30,447 bases of DNA from Oppiella nova (Eukaryota; Arthropoda; Arachnida; Sarcoptiformes; Oppiidae): NCBI GenBank assembly GCA_905397405.1, contig CAJPVJ010000249.1, forward strand, positions 1 to 30,447, read 5' to 3'. Numbering within the stretch: the first letter of the stretch is position 1; the number at the start of each line of letters is the position of its first letter. The translations under genes and the position numbers were made by a program. The notes under the pieces are model-generated. The model worked only from the letters and a program-made list of their open reading frames with translations. It had not been told where the DNA came from and ran no database searches. Positions 22,642 to 30,447 of the stretch are shown one piece after another.

Positions 22642-23200
22642 TTAAGTGTTTTGGTGTTTTGGGAGCAGAGATACGACCAGTTCTTGTGTTAACCGCTTGT
22701 GAACAACACTATCGCTGTTCGCGTGAATGGCTTTTTGCTGGGAGTGTTATCTTGACAAAAGTTTTCATGTTTTAAAATATTATTCAAATATAGTTATAGT
22801 TTTGCAATCGTAACAACTGAACGACATCACAGTTTTTGCACTAAAGAACATAATTTTTAAATATTCAGATATATTTTAATTGAATTTATTTAATAACTTC
22901 ATTGTTTTGCTTGTTTTGAGTCAATTTTTGATTTGTTTTCATTTTATAATCATTTCTGATTCGGTTATTATTAGAAAAGTCTTTTTAAGTAATCATTTCT
23001 ATATTACTTGGAATTATTAATCAATAATTATATATTTCCTATAGAATTATATGAATTTATTATATAATGGTTTCAAGTGAACCCCAATCTTGGTATCAAA
23101 GGTCCAGAAGCAGAGGCAGGCGTTAAGACGTTTTAGTCATGACTTTATATAACTTCATAAAGAGGCAAATAATATCATATTGTTATGTGTGTTGTGTTGA
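22642..23200. other. Non-coding spacer
   Basis: Moderate base composition up to about 22760, then strongly AT-rich. I see no convincing frame, RNA gene or repeat unit. Confidence 0.5.
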
Positions 23201-23527
23201 TTAGGTATTGGAAATCATTCCCCAAACATATTGTAATATCACTGGCCGTCCTGTCCGGTGGGAGACGTCAGGCACCGATATGTAAGTTGTAGCGCAAGAA
23301 TCACTGCGATTCCCACCCGACGACCAGTTGGGGTCCGATTGTGTGCACCAGAGTTCATGTGTGTGTCTGTAGTCTGTATACATGAGGGAAGTTGTGAGGG
23401 GAGCGGTAGGTCTCGACAACTCACACCAATCGATATTCAGTCGATTGTATGCAAAGGGGATATGATATGACATGTATTTTGATGATGAAATGACTTGACT
23501 GATGAGCAAACCGACACCCGATGCCAT
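23201..23527 (-). CDS. Possible small ORF, 108 aa, unrecognised
   Basis: An ATG-initiated minus-strand frame ending in TAA, in a patch richer in G+C and CpG than its surroundings and about 490 bases beyond the stop of the zinc-finger gene on the same strand. The product would begin MASGVGLLIS and be Ser/Thr-rich with several Trp and Cys. I see no signal peptide, clear membrane segment or known motif. It could be a short gene, an internal exon, or distal non-coding sequence of the zinc-finger transcription unit. A 70-codon plus-strand frame overlaps it at 23258-23470, which weakens the case for either. Confidence 0.22.
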   Translation of the reverse strand: MASGVGLLISQVISSSKYMSYHIPFAYNRLNIDWCELSRPTAPLTTSLMYTDYRHTHELWCTQSDPNWSSGGNRSDSCATTYISVPDVSHRTGRPVILQYVWGMISNT

Positions 23528-24019
23528 TGATTGCAATGCGATGACCAACTAATGTCGCGGAATCGCTTAGACGACCCAATATGTCAGAGATGGAGGCGTT
23601 TTGTGTGTGTTTTGTCGTGTTTTTTGTCAAATTAATTATCCATTTATAAAACTATATAACACTGAGAATCGGCATAACTTGAACTCAAATAAGTATTTTC
23701 AACACATATTATGTGATTAGGAATTCAATCAAAAAACCATACGTTGGAAGAGATCAGAGTCTTGAAAGAGTTTGTTTTAAGTATTAATTTTGTTTTTATA
23801 TGAATTTCACACCAAATGGCACTCACTTTCACACAATTGACAGCAAAAGTCATTTTGATTTGGATTTCGTATATGCATTCAAATACATATAACGGAATGT
23901 TTTATTTTGATTTGAATATCACTTAATGTTAGACCAGTTTTGCACAACTTTTTTAAGCAGAAAATTGAGTGTTTGTTTGTAACTGGAATTGAACGCCAGG
24001 AGCAGTAGTAGTGGTGGTG
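23528..24019. other. 3' flank of the zinc-finger gene
   Basis: AT-rich from about 23630 onward with no ATG-initiated frame of note. It holds the AATAAA candidate at 23901-23906 and presumably the short 3' UTR of the minus-strand gene. Confidence 0.5.
23901..23906 (-). terminator. Poly(A) signal candidate (AATAAA) for the zinc-finger gene
   Basis: A canonical AATAAA hexamer reads on the minus strand 114-119 bases beyond the TAA at 24020. The sequence after it (lower coordinates) is AT-rich. It is the first AATAAA I see past the stop, implying a short 3' UTR of roughly 130-150 bases if used. Confidence 0.45.
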
Positions 24020-27000
24020 TTATGCGGGCGTCAAATGGAAAGCCACTCTAACGGGTTGTAAGACTTTGTGACTGACGGGAAGGTAGACGAGCGATGGCAC
24101 GAATGTATCGTTTGTGAGCGACGAGCCCTCTGTGTCGGGTTGAGTGATAAGGAAGGGTTGCATTATGAATGAGCCGGCATGGGGTGGGCTTTGGGGCATG
24201 GCGTACGTCATGGGAAGCTGTGGCGACTGCTCACAGCCCACCCCCACGGGCACCAACTGACCGCTCGCCAGACGCCGAGAGCCGCCGACGCTGTCGTCAT
24301 CACTGGTGATGGACGGAGAGGCAGCCGAGTCTGGTTTAGTGGTCACCAGAGACAGCGCCGCCTCATTGGGCGCCGTTTCGCTGGACTTCCGCAGATTGAG
24401 TGGCGATTCGGACGACTCTTTGAGGCCACCGATGGCCCCGCTTTTGGCTACTTTATTGTGGTTTTTATTGATATGTATCTTAAGGAGTGTTATGTTTCTG
24501 GTGGTGAACCCGCAGAAAGCGCACCGACAGATGCGACTGACGGCCAACTTATTGGAAGCGGACGACAGTATAATCTTTCGGCTGTCGGTGTGATAGATGC
24601 GAATGTGAGCCAAACACAGGTCTCTGGTTCTGAACTTTTTGTTGCATTTTGAACACCGATACCGCTTCACACGGTTCGACCCAACCATCGACCGGTGCAG
24701 TGACGGGTGCGACGAACCCGAGGGGAAGAGTCGCGAGAATTTCGAGTCAAATGCAAGCAATTTGTCGGATGAGCTCGAGTGCAGAGTATTGGACAGCAGA
24801 CCTTTGGATGAGGTGGAGGCCAACACTGCGATGGCGTTCATATCTCTTCCGTTCAGACCACTGGACCGATGATTGAGGAGATGTCGCTGAAGGGAATGGT
24901 TGTATCGATAGGCGCGATGACACACTCGACACACGAACTTCTTATCGGCTTCAGTGTTGAGTCTTGTGTGCCGTTTCTCGTGTGCGTACAGATTGGAGAG
25001 CCAACGGGTCGAGTAATTGCAATACGAGCACTGGTAGATCCGGGTGCCACAGCCTGTCCTCTTGCTTATGATGTTCGATAAGGAACTGGAGAGCAGTGCT
25101 GACGGCGCTCTCTCCTCCTTCACTATAGCTGTACTACATGTGGGACTGGTGTTAGACGTGACCATCGTTGGCGTTGAGATTGTGGGACAGGTAATGACAC
25201 CGGTGTTCACCGGATTCAGATTAGTGCTGCAATTACTGGTAATGTTTGCGCTGTTTTTGTTGCCATTGTTAGCAGTGTTGATGATATTTGTATTTATTAT
25301 ATTAATCGCATTATTAGTCTCTGTATTGCTATTGCTATTCAACGGATTAGCGATACTAGTGATGACAGTAGTGGTCGGCGTCGACGTCAAAGTGTTGGTA
25401 CTCGAGATGTTTGTAATGTTTGGCGCAATACTAATCATTTTGTTGTTAGCATTGAGTGATGTCTGAGAGTTGTGGCTGTTGTGAATGGACTGAATCGATG
25501 CCATACCGGTGCTGCCCTGAGATGAGGGAGAGGTAGAGCCGTTAACCCGCGAGTGCTGTGCATTAGCCAAGTGTTGAGCCAATTGCATGCCTAATGGCAT
25601 GTGATCTGTTTTGAAAGACAAGTCGGTGGCACCCATTGCCCCCTTCATGACTGACATATTGCCACTAATGACCAGCTCCTCAGCAGTGGTTCGATGATCT
25701 TTGACTAAATGAATGTGAAGGGCAACCCTGTCTGAGAAGGTCTGTCCGCAAAGGATACACAGACGACTCAAGTCAGCATTGGGTCCTGTGATGGACAGGT
25801 CAGTGGGTTTCATGGCTACGATGTCTGAGTGATCGTTAATCATATGAGTCTTAAGCCATTTGATGCTCTTAAATCTTCGCTCACATAAGGGACACACTTC
25901 TGTGTAATGACTGAAATAGCGGTTATTCGTATCGTTGGGGTCGATGCCATGGGCCGCCTGCGAGTCCCTGTCATTCATAGCCATCGCCACCGAATTGGGT
26001 CCGGAAGTCATGTCTAGATTGCGGGGCTCTTTGTGTTGCGGCGGCTCCTCATATATGCCGTGAGTGTTCTGTTTGTGGACTTTGAGGAAGTATTTACTGC
26101 ACAACTCTTTCTGACAGATATCACACGTGACGCCACCGATGGTGCTGTTGGCCGAGGCCTCGACCGGGTGCTCATCGATGTTAATGCCATGCATTTTAAG
26201 CATATGAGTCTTCATGAAGTATTTGTTACACAACTCTTTGTTGCAAATATTGCAATAATTACGACCGGTCACGTTACGGGGCTTTCCGTCGCCACTCATT
26301 TGACCCGTTTGTGAGACCAGCGACTGCTGAGACATCGGCGCCATTTGGGGCATCTGTTTGCCGGCGGCGGCCACCAAATGCATGGCTTGGGCCGACATTT
26401 GCTGCTTATTTCGATTGGGAGACATCGCGAGGTTGACGGCCTCATCGCTAGACTTTCTGTGTGTCGGGAATGTGTGCGGAGATGTCTGCTGCGGGAACGA
26501 GGGTGCGGTGCTCTCGGTAGGTGTGGGCGGGCCCTCATATATGCCGTGAACGTTCTGCTTATGGGTCTTCAGGAAATATTTACTGCAGAACTCTCGGTGA
26601 CAGATATCACAGAACGCCTCCGAGTCAGCCGACTGTAAGCCGCTCTGAATGAGAGGGAATGCCTGTCGGTTGCCGTCGAACAGGTTCCTCATGAATGCAT
26701 TGGAATCGATGGCGGAGTCATCGGCAGCGATGATCCCGTGATCGTTCATCATATGCACCCTCAGGAAGTACTTATTCTCAAACTCCTGTCGACACAGATT
26801 GCACAGCGCTTTGTCCAAATAGGACGACGAGTTAAGCTCTTTGATCATAGTCTGCAACTTCTGGAGGTCCTGACTGGCCTGGTCTGCGCTCACAGAGTCC
26901 ACAGGCCCGTCGTCTGACTCGCTGTCACTATCGCTACCGGTCTGTCCGTTTCCGCTTCGGTTCACATTATGCTGTCTCGCAATCTGTGACCCCTTGGCGT

Positions 27001-29557
27001 TATCAGACGAGTCGGACATTCCCTTCATGACTATATCATTAGCTACTTCACTGCCGGTGCCGGGACTGGCGGCCATTGACTTTCTAATATCCTCTTCCTT
27101 AATATACGGGATATTATGTGAATAGAATTTATGCATTTTTAGCAGATAATGACTGGCAAAGGGTCGGGAGCACAGCTCGCACTGCATCTCCGAGTGGATG
27201 CCAGACATGGCATTGAAAAACTCGGAGCCATTCACATAACTGGTGGGATCTCTCTGTCCGGGCTCTAGAAAGCTGTCGTCATTATCATTGGGCGACATGT
27301 TATTACTGTCGTCTCCCTTGTTATCACCAGAATTGGGTCCGCTCTGAGACTTAGTCGATGAGTTCGAGTCGAAACTCATGCCGTGTTTATTGATTTTATG
27401 GGTTCTCAGGAAATATTTGTTACAAAACTCTTTGCAACAAATCTCGCAGAAGGCGTCAGCATTAATGACACCCATTTCACGCAACTTGTCGGGTGTGAAG
27501 ACAAAGTTGCCGGACTCTGACACGGGTGCGCCTATAGGCCGGGGCGCCGGCGAGTCGCCGGCGGCTGCGTTCGCGGCCATGGATTGCAATGAGTGAGCGC
27601 TCGATAGGTTGGGCATCGCATGCATTGATGTCGGGTAATGAGCGGTAAAGCGATGCGTTTGCAGTGATATAACGTTAGGGAACTCTTGTTTGCATATTTC
27701 ACAGACAAAGTTATTTGTAGGGGAACTGGTTTGTGAGCTCACCATTGATGGTGTGGCCATTTGTTGCGGTCGCTCGAGTGCTGTCGTCGATGGAGACCGT
27801 TGGGCGAGTCCGGCAGTGGACACCGGGACCATAGATGACATGGATGTCATGGGCAGCGGAGGACTGGGCGAACTGCCTTTGTTCTGGGGTTCGTTACTGC
27901 AACTGCCCGGGGATGCCGACGAGCTCTGAGACGGGTTTGGGTTGAGAGGGTCAACGATTCCGTGGATTTTCTGTTTGTGTTTTTTGAGGAAATATTTATT
28001 ACAGAACTCTTTCTGACAGATTTCACAGTAAGACTCCATATTAATAACGTTGGATCGCATGGCCGTTGTCGTGACGACCAGCGCCTCCGATGTGGGCGTT
28101 AGGCCGGCGCTCGACTGGAGTAAGTGTTGCATTTGAATGGCTGCTGCGGCGGCGGCTGACGACTGGCCGGGACTGGTGCTGAGGCCGGTGGGGAAGGGGC
28201 CGAATGGACCGCCAGTATAGCCTTGCGGGGGTCCGACTAATGTGTCCATTGAATAGATGCCGTGTTTGTTAGCTTTGTGTGTCTTAAGAAAATATTTGTT
28301 GCAAAACTCTTTGTTACACAGTTCGCAATAGGCCTCAGGATTGAAAATCCTTATGCCTCCTGAACTGACCTGTTGGCCACCGTTGACCACTTGCCCCGCC
28401 ATTCCCGGGCTTCCGTTGGGCCCGGAGTTGGCCCCACTCGGCAGCATCGGGAACAGGAACGGCGCCATTGGGTTGGAAAACATAGCCAGCGATATGGGCC
28501 CAGCACCGGGCGATGTTGACTGACCGCCCGATTTGGAGCCGTCGCCCGCGGCCGCACCGGCAGTACCTCCCGATTGACTCATGGGTACCAATGGAGGCAT
28601 ATTTGGCGGCATTTGGAAGGGAAGAAAATTACTGCCAAACTCTTTGACGTTTGAATCACTGGAACCGTGAGGTAGAGATAGTGTGCCGTCGAATGACTTG
28701 CGCTCGTGTTGTGCCGATGGGGACAGTAGTGGACTGTTATTATTGCTGCCACTACTGGAACTGTCGCTCCGGGAGTCACTGCTATTGAATTTGTTTGGGT
28801 TTTGATCGTATTTGCAGAGTTCGCTCAATGAGTCTCTCAGTTGGTTCGGACCGTTCAGTAGAGACTTGTTGTTGAGCTGTTGCTGGTGGTGGTGGTGCTG
28901 TTGGAAGAGTTGCCTCTCCAGCAGCTTCTGGACATGTTCTTCCTCGATGTGACTGCGGAGGTCGTCGTCGTTAAGGAAGGGACAGTTGCAGTGCGGACAC
29001 AAGTGCTGCAGTTTATGGTAATTCATGACATTCGCCACACTTTGCTGTAAAAGCTTTCTTCGCTCCAAATCGAGAGACGGCTCGTCATCCATGTCTTCGT
29101 CGTCATTGCTGTCGTCGTCGGATGAGCTGAAACTGCCGGAGCGCTGGAGTTGCGACGAGACCTGGAGTCCGGCGGCGATGAGGCTCTCGTCGTCCTCATC
29201 GTCGTCGAGGTCGTCGGGAGGCACCCCCGGAGCCAAAGTCAGTGGAAGAGTGTTGGTCTGAGTGGTGAGGCCATAGCGGACAGGGTTGCTCTGTTTGCGC
29301 CGCTTCTTAGTGGGCGGTTCGTCGGTAGAAGCGATCGTTGAGGAACAGGAGGCCAGTTGTGCCGCCTGTTGTGCTACCGATGCGTTCGACTCTATCGACA
29401 GAGACCGCACACTACGAGAGTTGACACTATTATCGGGCGACAAATCCCTGTCCCTGTCGTCGTGTATGAATATGTCTGCATCTCTGTTAACCCTATTTAT
29501 ACCCGTATTAGTGACCGAAATATCAGTATTTGTGTTCACAATCGATGAGTTCATCAT
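24020..29557 (-). CDS. Large intronless C2H2 zinc-finger protein, 1845 aa, probable transcriptional regulator
   Basis: Single open frame ending in TAA. The frame is open upstream to 29585, but the first ATGs are at 29557 and 29554; a GTG at 29560 is not a likely start. Sixteen C2H2 fingers begin near residues 187, 411, 511, 619, 704, 793, 919, 983, 1102, 1145, 1222, 1267, 1510, 1543, 1635 and 1679. Most are separated by 40-130 residues of Ser/Gly/Pro/Asn-rich sequence, with no TGEKP linkers. Seven (411, 511, 704, 919, 983, 1102, 1145) share a KYF[LM][KR] helix start, HX4H spacing and a trailing HG[IM]. Other features: basic NLS-like KKRRK at 84-88; acidic runs at 115-124 and 147-159; His/Gln run at 221-227; Ala run near 468-473; Asn/Thr/Ser-rich stretch about 1360-1475. 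PTDLS at 1251-1255 fits the CtBP-binding motif. IKEE (819-822) and VKEE (1479-1482) fit SUMO sites. Nuclear role is inferred; orthologue not recognised. Confidence 0.93.
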   Translation of the reverse strand: MMNSSIVNTNTDISVTNTGINRVNRDADIFIHDDRDRDLSPDNSVNSRSVRSLSIESNASVAQQAAQLASCSSTIASTDEPPTKKRRKQSNPVRYGLTTQTNTLPLTLAPGVPPDDLDDDEDDESLIAAGLQVSSQLQRSGSFSSSDDDSNDDEDMDDEPSLDLERRKLLQQSVANVMNYHKLQHLCPHCNCPFLNDDDLRSHIEEEHVQKLLERQLFQQHHHHQQQLNNKSLLNGPNQLRDSLSELCKYDQNPNKFNSSDSRSDSSSSGSNNNSPLLSPSAQHERKSFDGTLSLPHGSSDSNVKEFGSNFLPFQMPPNMPPLVPMSQSGGTAGAAAGDGSKSGGQSTSPGAGPISLAMFSNPMAPFLFPMLPSGANSGPNGSPGMAGQVVNGGQQVSSGGIRIFNPEAYCELCNKEFCNKYFLKTHKANKHGIYSMDTLVGPPQGYTGGPFGPFPTGLSTSPGQSSAAAAAAIQMQHLLQSSAGLTPTSEALVVTTTAMRSNVINMESYCEICQKEFCNKYFLKKHKQKIHGIVDPLNPNPSQSSSASPGSCSNEPQNKGSSPSPPLPMTSMSSMVPVSTAGLAQRSPSTTALERPQQMATPSMVSSQTSSPTNNFVCEICKQEFPNVISLQTHRFTAHYPTSMHAMPNLSSAHSLQSMAANAAAGDSPAPRPIGAPVSESGNFVFTPDKLREMGVINADAFCEICCKEFCNKYFLRTHKINKHGMSFDSNSSTKSQSGPNSGDNKGDDSNNMSPNDNDDSFLEPGQRDPTSYVNGSEFFNAMSGIHSEMQCELCSRPFASHYLLKMHKFYSHNIPYIKEEDIRKSMAASPGTGSEVANDIVMKGMSDSSDNAKGSQIARQHNVNRSGNGQTGSDSDSESDDGPVDSVSADQASQDLQKLQTMIKELNSSSYLDKALCNLCRQEFENKYFLRVHMMNDHGIIAADDSAIDSNAFMRNLFDGNRQAFPLIQSGLQSADSEAFCDICHREFCSKYFLKTHKQNVHGIYEGPPTPTESTAPSFPQQTSPHTFPTHRKSSDEAVNLAMSPNRNKQQMSAQAMHLVAAAGKQMPQMAPMSQQSLVSQTGQMSGDGKPRNVTGRNYCNICNKELCNKYFMKTHMLKMHGINIDEHPVEASANSTIGGVTCDICQKELCSKYFLKVHKQNTHGIYEEPPQHKEPRNLDMTSGPNSVAMAMNDRDSQAAHGIDPNDTNNRYFSHYTEVCPLCERRFKSIKWLKTHMINDHSDIVAMKPTDLSITGPNADLSRLCILCGQTFSDRVALHIHLVKDHRTTAEELVISGNMSVMKGAMGATDLSFKTDHMPLGMQLAQHLANAQHSRVNGSTSPSSQGSTGMASIQSIHNSHNSQTSLNANNKMISIAPNITNISSTNTLTSTPTTTVITSIANPLNSNSNTETNNAINIINTNIINTANNGNKNSANITSNCSTNLNPVNTGVITCPTISTPTMVTSNTSPTCSTAIVKEERAPSALLSSSLSNIISKRTGCGTRIYQCSYCNYSTRWLSNLYAHEKRHTRLNTEADKKFVCRVCHRAYRYNHSLQRHLLNHRSSGLNGRDMNAIAVLASTSSKGLLSNTLHSSSSDKLLAFDSKFSRLFPSGSSHPSLHRSMVGSNRVKRYRCSKCNKKFRTRDLCLAHIRIYHTDSRKIILSSASNKLAVSRICRCAFCGFTTRNITLLKIHINKNHNKVAKSGAIGGLKESSESPLNLRKSSETAPNEAALSLVTTKPDSAASPSITSDDDSVGGSRRLASGQLVPVGVGCEQSPQLPMTYAMPQSPPHAGSFIMQPFLITQPDTEGSSLTNDTFVPSLVYLPVSHKVLQPVRVAFHLTPA

Positions 29558-29577
29558 CACATGAGGTGTGTTTCCAT
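29557..29577 (-). promoter_or_regulatory. Six-codon upstream ORF whose stop overlaps the zinc-finger ATG
   Basis: On the minus strand an ATG at 29577-29575, with G at -3 and G at +4 (a strong initiation context), opens a short frame reading M-E-T-H-L-M and then TGA at 29559-29557. The last base of that TGA is the A of the first ATG of the zinc-finger gene, giving a TGATG overlap. If this stretch is in the mature 5' UTR, most scanning ribosomes should meet the upstream ORF first, and main-frame translation would depend on leaky scanning or on reinitiation over almost no distance. A 5' splice or trans-spliced leader joined inside this region would remove it. Confidence 0.5.
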
Positions 29578-30079
29578 AACGTAATCAACGATTTGTTTGA
29601 TAAGTAATAATAATTTTGATTTTTCACTTTTTGCTTAATTTCAATATATTTATAGATTATATAAAAAGGTATGACTTCTTAAAACTGAAAACTTAAAAAC
29701 GACTTTTGATTTTGATTTTGTGTGGTTTGTCTGTACGTATTAATTGAGACGTAAGGGAGGCTGCGGCGGATGTGCTCTGCTATAAACACTCGCTTCCATT
29801 CATTTGTAGTGTTAAACGCCCTAAGAATGGATAGCAAAAAACGTTTCACATATTTTTCTTATACTATTCTGTATATTAAAACTAATAGAAACACAAATTT
29901 TCTCTTCAAAAACATCACATTAAGTAAGAAGAGAGCAAAACATCATTTAATGATTGAACAAAATAAGTCTTAACACATCCTCTCAACTCTCCATTCGTTG
30001 TTTAAGTCCCGATATGTTCCCCACAACTCCAGAGCAAAATATTTATGTTTCAAACGATATAACAAATTGTTGAAAAGAA

Positions 30080-30082
<3 letters not shown>

Positions 30083-30119
<37 letters not shown>
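30083..30119. repeat. (GA)18 microsatellite
   Basis: Uninterrupted GA dinucleotides about 520 bases upstream of the zinc-finger ATG. In arthropods such tracts can bind GAGA-type factors. That function is inference here. Confidence 0.95.
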
Positions 30120-30120
<1 letters not shown>

Positions 30121-30200
30121 ATTTAAGCTGTGAAACAGGATATCAAAAGTGAATGCTTTGCTTAAATAGCCAGTGCTATGATAGTAGGCTCATCATAGCT

Positions 30201-30234
30201 CACACACACACACACACTCTCTCTCTCTCTCTCT
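30201..30234. repeat. Compound (CA)8(CT)9 microsatellite
   Basis: Eight CA units pass directly into nine CT units about 80 bases beyond the GA tract. The CT half is the complement of the nearby GA tract, so the two could pair as a loose foldback. Confidence 0.95.
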
Positions 30235-30447
30235 CCCTGACTTGACTACCAGTGAAGACAATTTGGGATAATAAGAGACTTTCCTATAACAGGAAAATTC
30301 TTTCATATAAACAAAAAACTTTTGACACATTATTGACTGACTTTATCGGAAATATTCTGTAAACAAATCTAATAATTGAACAATAGTTGGATGTTGTGAA
30401 TAGAATAACGTGTTTATCAAATCATCTCTTTATGTAATTTATTTGGA

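Larger units (their letters stand above)
29578..30447. other. 5' flank of the zinc-finger gene; no coding frame
   Basis: AT-rich sequence upstream of the minus-strand gene. On the minus strand it contains TATATAAT (29664-29657) about 105 bases before the ATG, and a pyrimidine-AG acceptor-like site with AG at 29686-29685, so the 5' UTR could be either unspliced or end in an intron. Neither is strong. Microsatellites further up are listed separately. A 67-codon plus-strand frame at 29770-29973 has no protein-like character. Confidence 0.5.

Noticed and set aside
25044-25466. 140-codon plus-strand frame with a very hydrophobic translation, like a multi-pass membrane protein
   Set aside because: It is exactly antisense to the Asn/Thr/Ser-rich stretch of the zinc-finger protein (about residues 1364-1505). 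Asn codons AAT/AAC read backwards as ATT/GTT, giving Ile and Val, so the hydrophobic translation is a by-product.
29558-29560. GTG as the start of the zinc-finger protein
   Set aside because: Nuclear eukaryotic genes start at ATG almost without exception. Two in-frame ATGs follow immediately at 29557 and 29554.
24179-29564. Many other 60-157 codon frames on both strands inside the zinc-finger gene
   Set aside because: All overlap the 1845-codon frame, which has clear domain content. They are shadows of its GC-richer codons.

Overview
The window looks like nuclear DNA of an arthropod. Most of it is AT-rich and gene-poor, with many (GA)n and other short tandem repeats, TATA boxes followed by TCAGT-type initiator words, and one long intronless C2H2 zinc-finger gene with eukaryotic low-complexity linkers. 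A mite or other chelicerate is plausible, but no marker in the sequence fixes the group. I see no rRNA, tRNA, CRISPR array, or transposon that I can assign to a family.

Right end (24.0-29.6 kb): the only secure gene, on the minus strand, encodes an 1845-residue nuclear protein with 16 C2H2 zinc fingers. Seven of the fingers are near-copies of one module with an invariant Lys-Tyr-Phe at the start of the recognition helix. The protein also has an NLS-like basic patch, acidic stretches, a PxDLS (CtBP-type) motif and two SUMO consensus sites, so a transcriptional regulator, perhaps a repressor, is the best guess. Its ATG is overlapped by the stop codon of a six-codon upstream ORF. A poly(A) signal lies about 115 bases past the stop codon.

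Left and middle (1-23.2 kb): a long gene-poor stretch. It holds four clusters of young direct duplications (about 3.1-4.0, 11.8-13.3, 13.5-14.6 and 16.9-18.3 kb), a 114-bp inverted repeat around a 213-bp spacer (10.27-10.71 kb), an extremely AT-rich block (14.9-15.7 kb), minisatellites and (GA)n tracts. One good plus-strand core promoter, with a possible untranslated first exon and splice donor, lies near 6.05-6.2 kb and has no recognised coding exon after it. Weaker TATA boxes occur near 4.74 kb and as a divergent pair near 18.33 kb.

Several short minus-strand frames (about 9.5-10.0, 16.8-17.3, 22.2-22.6 and 23.2-23.5 kb) read somewhat like protein but match nothing I recognise. They are listed with low confidence. 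The gene-poor sequence beside a likely regulatory gene may be its cis-regulatory territory, but that is inference. I found no clear new multi-gene system. The most unusual signals are the repeated KYF finger module, the overlapping upstream ORF and the inverted copy set inside a GA microsatellite.
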